A stretch of DNA of 8,396 bases, taken from positions 1 to 8,396 of the forward strand of contig JAUWZT010000161.1 in assembly GCA_030615145.1 (NCBI GenBank), in the 5' to 3' direction. Positions 6,612 to 8,396 of the stretch are shown here, in pieces. Within the stretch, counting starts at the first letter, position 1. Each line of letters begins with the position of its first letter. The stretch is from Promethearchaeota archaeon (lineage in GTDB: Archaea; Asgardarchaeota; Lokiarchaeia; Sigyniarchaeales; SOKP01). The notes below the pieces were generated by a model that was not told the DNA's origin, searched no databases, and was given only the letters and a program-made list of their open reading frames with translations. The position numbers and the translations under genes were made by a program.

Positions 6612-7019
6612 ATTATCGAATTTGGAAGCGACTTAGGAATAGGACCTGAAGAAATTGAAAAAATAAGCCCTCAAATTACATTTATTACTTCAAACGCAGA
6701 CATAGAAGCCATTGCCCTCGTAAGCGTAGAAGGGTACCAGATCGCATTTTCGGCGCTTCCGCAATATAAAGTAGACGGGGATCAATTCTGTGGGCTTGCG
6801 AGCGCTTTGCTGATGACCGGAAGCTCAACAATCAAAACATTATTTCAAGAGGAGCTAAGTGAAATAATTGTGAGGGCAGAAGATGGCTATATTATCGTCA
6901 GTAATGCCGGACGTTTAGTAATTGTATGTGCGGGAACTCTTATTGACACTTTAATGAAGACCGTTAAGGTAATGAGGGTAGCAGCTAAAAATTTAGCAAG
7001 TATTTTTGAAGGGAGATAA
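6612..7019 (+). CDS. Roadblock/LC7 domain protein, start codon non-canonical or disrupted
   Basis: The 135-codon frame reads as a full Roadblock/LC7 (MglB-like) domain, the small fold that forms dimers and partners or regulates small GTPases and motor complexes. In order, there is an N-terminal helix (about 12-19), strands IEAIALVSVEG and YQIAFSALP, the long helix 57-78, strands EIIVRAEDG, YIIVSNAG and RLVIVCAG, and a final helix 110-132. The length suits the family. The in-frame ATG at 6807 (Met68) falls inside the central helix and cannot be the true start. Upstream there is no in-frame ATG, GTG or TTG after the TGA at 6606-6608 until the TTG at 6804, just before Met68. Either ATT at 6612 is the start, or one extra T at 6611 separates ATG 6608-6610 from the frame; without it the protein would begin MIIEFGSDLG. 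Base composition is unusual: 30 of 60 bases are G or C in 6721-6780, against 14 of 60 in 7501-7560. The polyprenol-kinase-like gene follows 36 bp downstream. Confidence 0.85.
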   Translation: MIEFGSDLGIGPEEIEKISPQITFITSNADIEAIALVSVEGYQIAFSALPQYKVDGDQFCGLASALLMTGSSTIKTLFQEELSEIIVRAEDGYIIVSNAGRLVIVCAGTLIDTLMKTVKVMRVAAKNLASIFEGR

Positions 7020-7055
7020 TAAAAGTAAAAATAATTTTCAAGAGATTGTTGCTTT

Positions 7056-8147
7056 TTGAATATTTTATCATTTATTATTACAAGCACCTTATACCTTTAT
7101 GGGTTAATCTCATTATATACCGCCCTTTTAGCGAAGAAAAGAGGCGAAAAAGGGGCCTTTATAAATAATTTGGTAAACTCTCTAATACTAATAATTAGTA
7201 TAACAATCAATTTAATTACAAGTAACTTTTTACACGTTTCGAATATTGATTTTATAGTTTTTCCATTTGATATTTTTATGATAATCTTTATCATATTTTT
7301 TCTTCCTCTTTTTTATTATTCGATTTATAGAGAAAAGCGAATTGTTAAAAGAGAATTAAAAGAGGAACCTTGGAGAGAAGATTCCTCCTTACTATTGGAG
7401 GTACTTCCATTTAAATACGAGCTTTATAGAAAATTAACTCATTTGGTTGTTTTAGGGATTGTTTTTTTTTATTTCACTTTAGGATTTATAGTTCAAAATA
7501 TATTTGTATATGTTTTAGAATTTTTCCCTAATATCATTTCAGAGATATTCTTTTCCATCTATAACATAGAGGTTAATAAAATGATTTTTACTCAATATTT
7601 AGTAGTTTTTTTAGTTGGAGTCTCTTTAATTGGTATGTTATCTGCCGATTTTATTAGAATTTTAAGACCAGACCTCTACCCTTTGAAGCCAGTTAATCGA
7701 ATTTTAAGAAAAAAAGAGCGACACATGAGATTGGGCCCACATATCTCCATGGGAATTGGTTGTTTTTCAATAATAATCTTATACGGGATGTTTCAACCTA
7801 TAGGCCCATTGGTAATTTGCACTTCAATGACGATGTCAATTTTTGCTGATATGACAGCAAATTTAGTCGGAAAAAAATTTGGGCGCAAGAAAATTCGAGA
7901 TACAAAAAAAACATATGAGGGTTTATTTGCGGGTATGAGCGTAGCCTATGTCTCTGGAGTTATCACTTTGCTGCTTTTAAGACAAGTATATATGTTAAAA
8001 CCCGTAAGTTTAATTTTAATTCCCTTAGTTGGAGCAGTAATTATTGGACTTTTAGATTTTTTGGATTTGGAGGTTGACGATAACTTGTCTTATAATTTTA
8101 TTGTATCAACAGTTTTATTTTTTATATCGATATTAATATTAATTTAA
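7056..8147 (+). CDS. CTP-dependent polyprenol/dolichol (or phytol) kinase family membrane protein
   Basis: This 363-residue multi-pass protein belongs to the dolichol kinase/phytol kinase/phosphatidate cytidylyltransferase group. Members use CTP to phosphorylate a lipid alcohol or to make a CDP-lipid. The diagnostic C-terminal signature is intact: Asp265 in FADMTANLVGKKFG, then GRKKIRDTKKTYEG (276-289) and DDNLSYNF (341-348), equivalent to the family's conserved DDN. RKLTH (125-129) and KKERHMRLGPH (219-229) match the conserved basic and acidic positions before them. About eight or nine membrane helices can be seen, near 4-25, 38-58, 66-90, 128-150, 178-200, 230-262, 290-308, 316-335 and 346-363. 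The first three extend beyond the compact catalytic core. A polyprenol or dolichol substrate for glycan-lipid synthesis is most likely; an isoprenoid-alcohol salvage kinase is the alternative. The start is TTG at 7056 because no ATG or GTG lies in frame after the TAA at 7032. It is probably co-transcribed with the Roadblock gene. Confidence 0.85.
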   Translation: MNILSFIITSTLYLYGLISLYTALLAKKRGEKGAFINNLVNSLILIISITINLITSNFLHVSNIDFIVFPFDIFMIIFIIFFLPLFYYSIYREKRIVKRELKEEPWREDSSLLLEVLPFKYELYRKLTHLVVLGIVFFYFTLGFIVQNIFVYVLEFFPNIISEIFFSIYNIEVNKMIFTQYLVVFLVGVSLIGMLSADFIRILRPDLYPLKPVNRILRKKERHMRLGPHISMGIGCFSIIILYGMFQPIGPLVICTSMTMSIFADMTANLVGKKFGRKKIRDTKKTYEGLFAGMSVAYVSGVITLLLLRQVYMLKPVSLILIPLVGAVIIGLLDFLDLEVDDNLSYNFIVSTVLFFISILILI

Positions 8148-8162
8148 GAAGTTGAAGTAATG

Positions 8163-8170
8163 ATTTATTT
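8163..8170 (+). promoter_or_regulatory. Weak candidate TATA box for pyrI
   Basis: TTTATTTA lies about 45 bases before the pyrI ATG at 8212, in the 64-bp gap after the membrane kinase gene. T-rich tracts at about 8176-8198 in the same gap could instead end the upstream transcript. The gap is so AT-rich that either reading is tentative. Confidence 0.25.
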
Positions 8171-8211
8171 AGTAAAATTTTTCAATTAAATAATTTTTAA
8201 TAATTAAGAAA

Positions 8212-8396
8212 ATGTTGGAAGAAAAATTAAAAATAGCCAGATTAAAGAAGGGAACCGTTATTGACCATATTGACGCCGGATACGCGTTAACTATTATGAG
8301 TTTAACGGGACTTGACGAATCTCCAAATCTTATTACAATTGGTGTTAATGTTTCGTCTAAGAAATATCAAAGAAAAGATATTATAAAAATTGAAGG
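8212..8396 (+). CDS. pyrI: Aspartate carbamoyltransferase regulatory chain, N-terminal part (cut by window edge)
   Basis: The first 61 codons plus two bases match the allosteric domain of PyrI, which binds nucleotide effectors (CTP or UTP as inhibitors, ATP as activator in the enterobacterial enzyme) and controls the PyrB catalytic trimers in the first committed step of pyrimidine synthesis. LKKGTVIDHIDAG (11-23), ITIGVNVSS (41-49) and RKDIIKIE (54-61) align directly with the E. coli chain. Asp18, His19 and Lys59 correspond to E. coli Asp19, His20 and Lys60, which contact the nucleotide. The four-cysteine zinc domain that docks on PyrB would lie beyond the right edge. The ATG at 8212 matches the family N-terminus; no strong ribosome binding site is seen. 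pyrB is not directly upstream, so it must be downstream or elsewhere. Confidence 0.95.
   Translation, partial: MLEEKLKIARLKKGTVIDHIDAGYALTIMSLTGLDESPNLITIGVNVSSKKYQRKDIIKIE

Noticed and set aside
6887..7294. Minus-strand open frames at 6887-7087 and 7097-7294
   Set aside because: They lie opposite the Roadblock and kinase-like genes and show no family features.

Overview
This is an AT-rich archaeal window, most likely from the Asgard (Promethearchaeota) group. The archaeal signs are TATA-type promoters at archaeal spacing with few or no Shine-Dalgarno sites, a tRNA gene with no encoded CCA, a separate aspartate carbamoyltransferase regulatory chain (pyrI) and a CTP-dependent polyprenol/dolichol-kinase-type membrane enzyme. 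The small Roadblock/LC7 protein points towards Asgard, which are rich in such proteins, but that assignment is an inference and no diagnostic marker gene is present.

Left part (1-1562). An open frame enters from the left edge and stops at 191-193; it is probably the C-terminus of an upstream gene. It faces a minus-strand tRNA-Arg(TCT) at 212-286. A plus-strand gene with a GTG start (554-1288) encodes a stand-alone RecB-type PD-(D/E)XK nuclease. It meets, tail to tail and only 7 bp apart, a minus-strand gene for an 88-residue protein with two membrane helices (1296-1562).

Centre (1661-6363). Two long minus-strand genes overlap and form a clear two-gene operon behind a near-leaderless TATA promoter. 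They encode soluble, mostly alpha-helical proteins of 768 and 804 residues. I recognise neither. They fill more than half of the window and are the best candidate for an undescribed system: a translationally coupled, two-subunit helical assembly whose second subunit ends in a charged coiled-coil-like stretch, a Cys-containing module and a basic tail.

Right part (6612-8396). A plus-strand run begins with a Roadblock/LC7 protein. Its frame has no usual start codon and its base composition is far more GC-rich than its surroundings. Next come a multi-pass dolichol/phytol-kinase-family enzyme (363 residues, TTG start) and the first 61 codons of pyrI, cut by the window edge. The three lie head to tail with short gaps and may be partly co-transcribed, though pyrI could have its own promoter. 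The left-hand promoter region (6364-6611) is shared divergently with the central operon.
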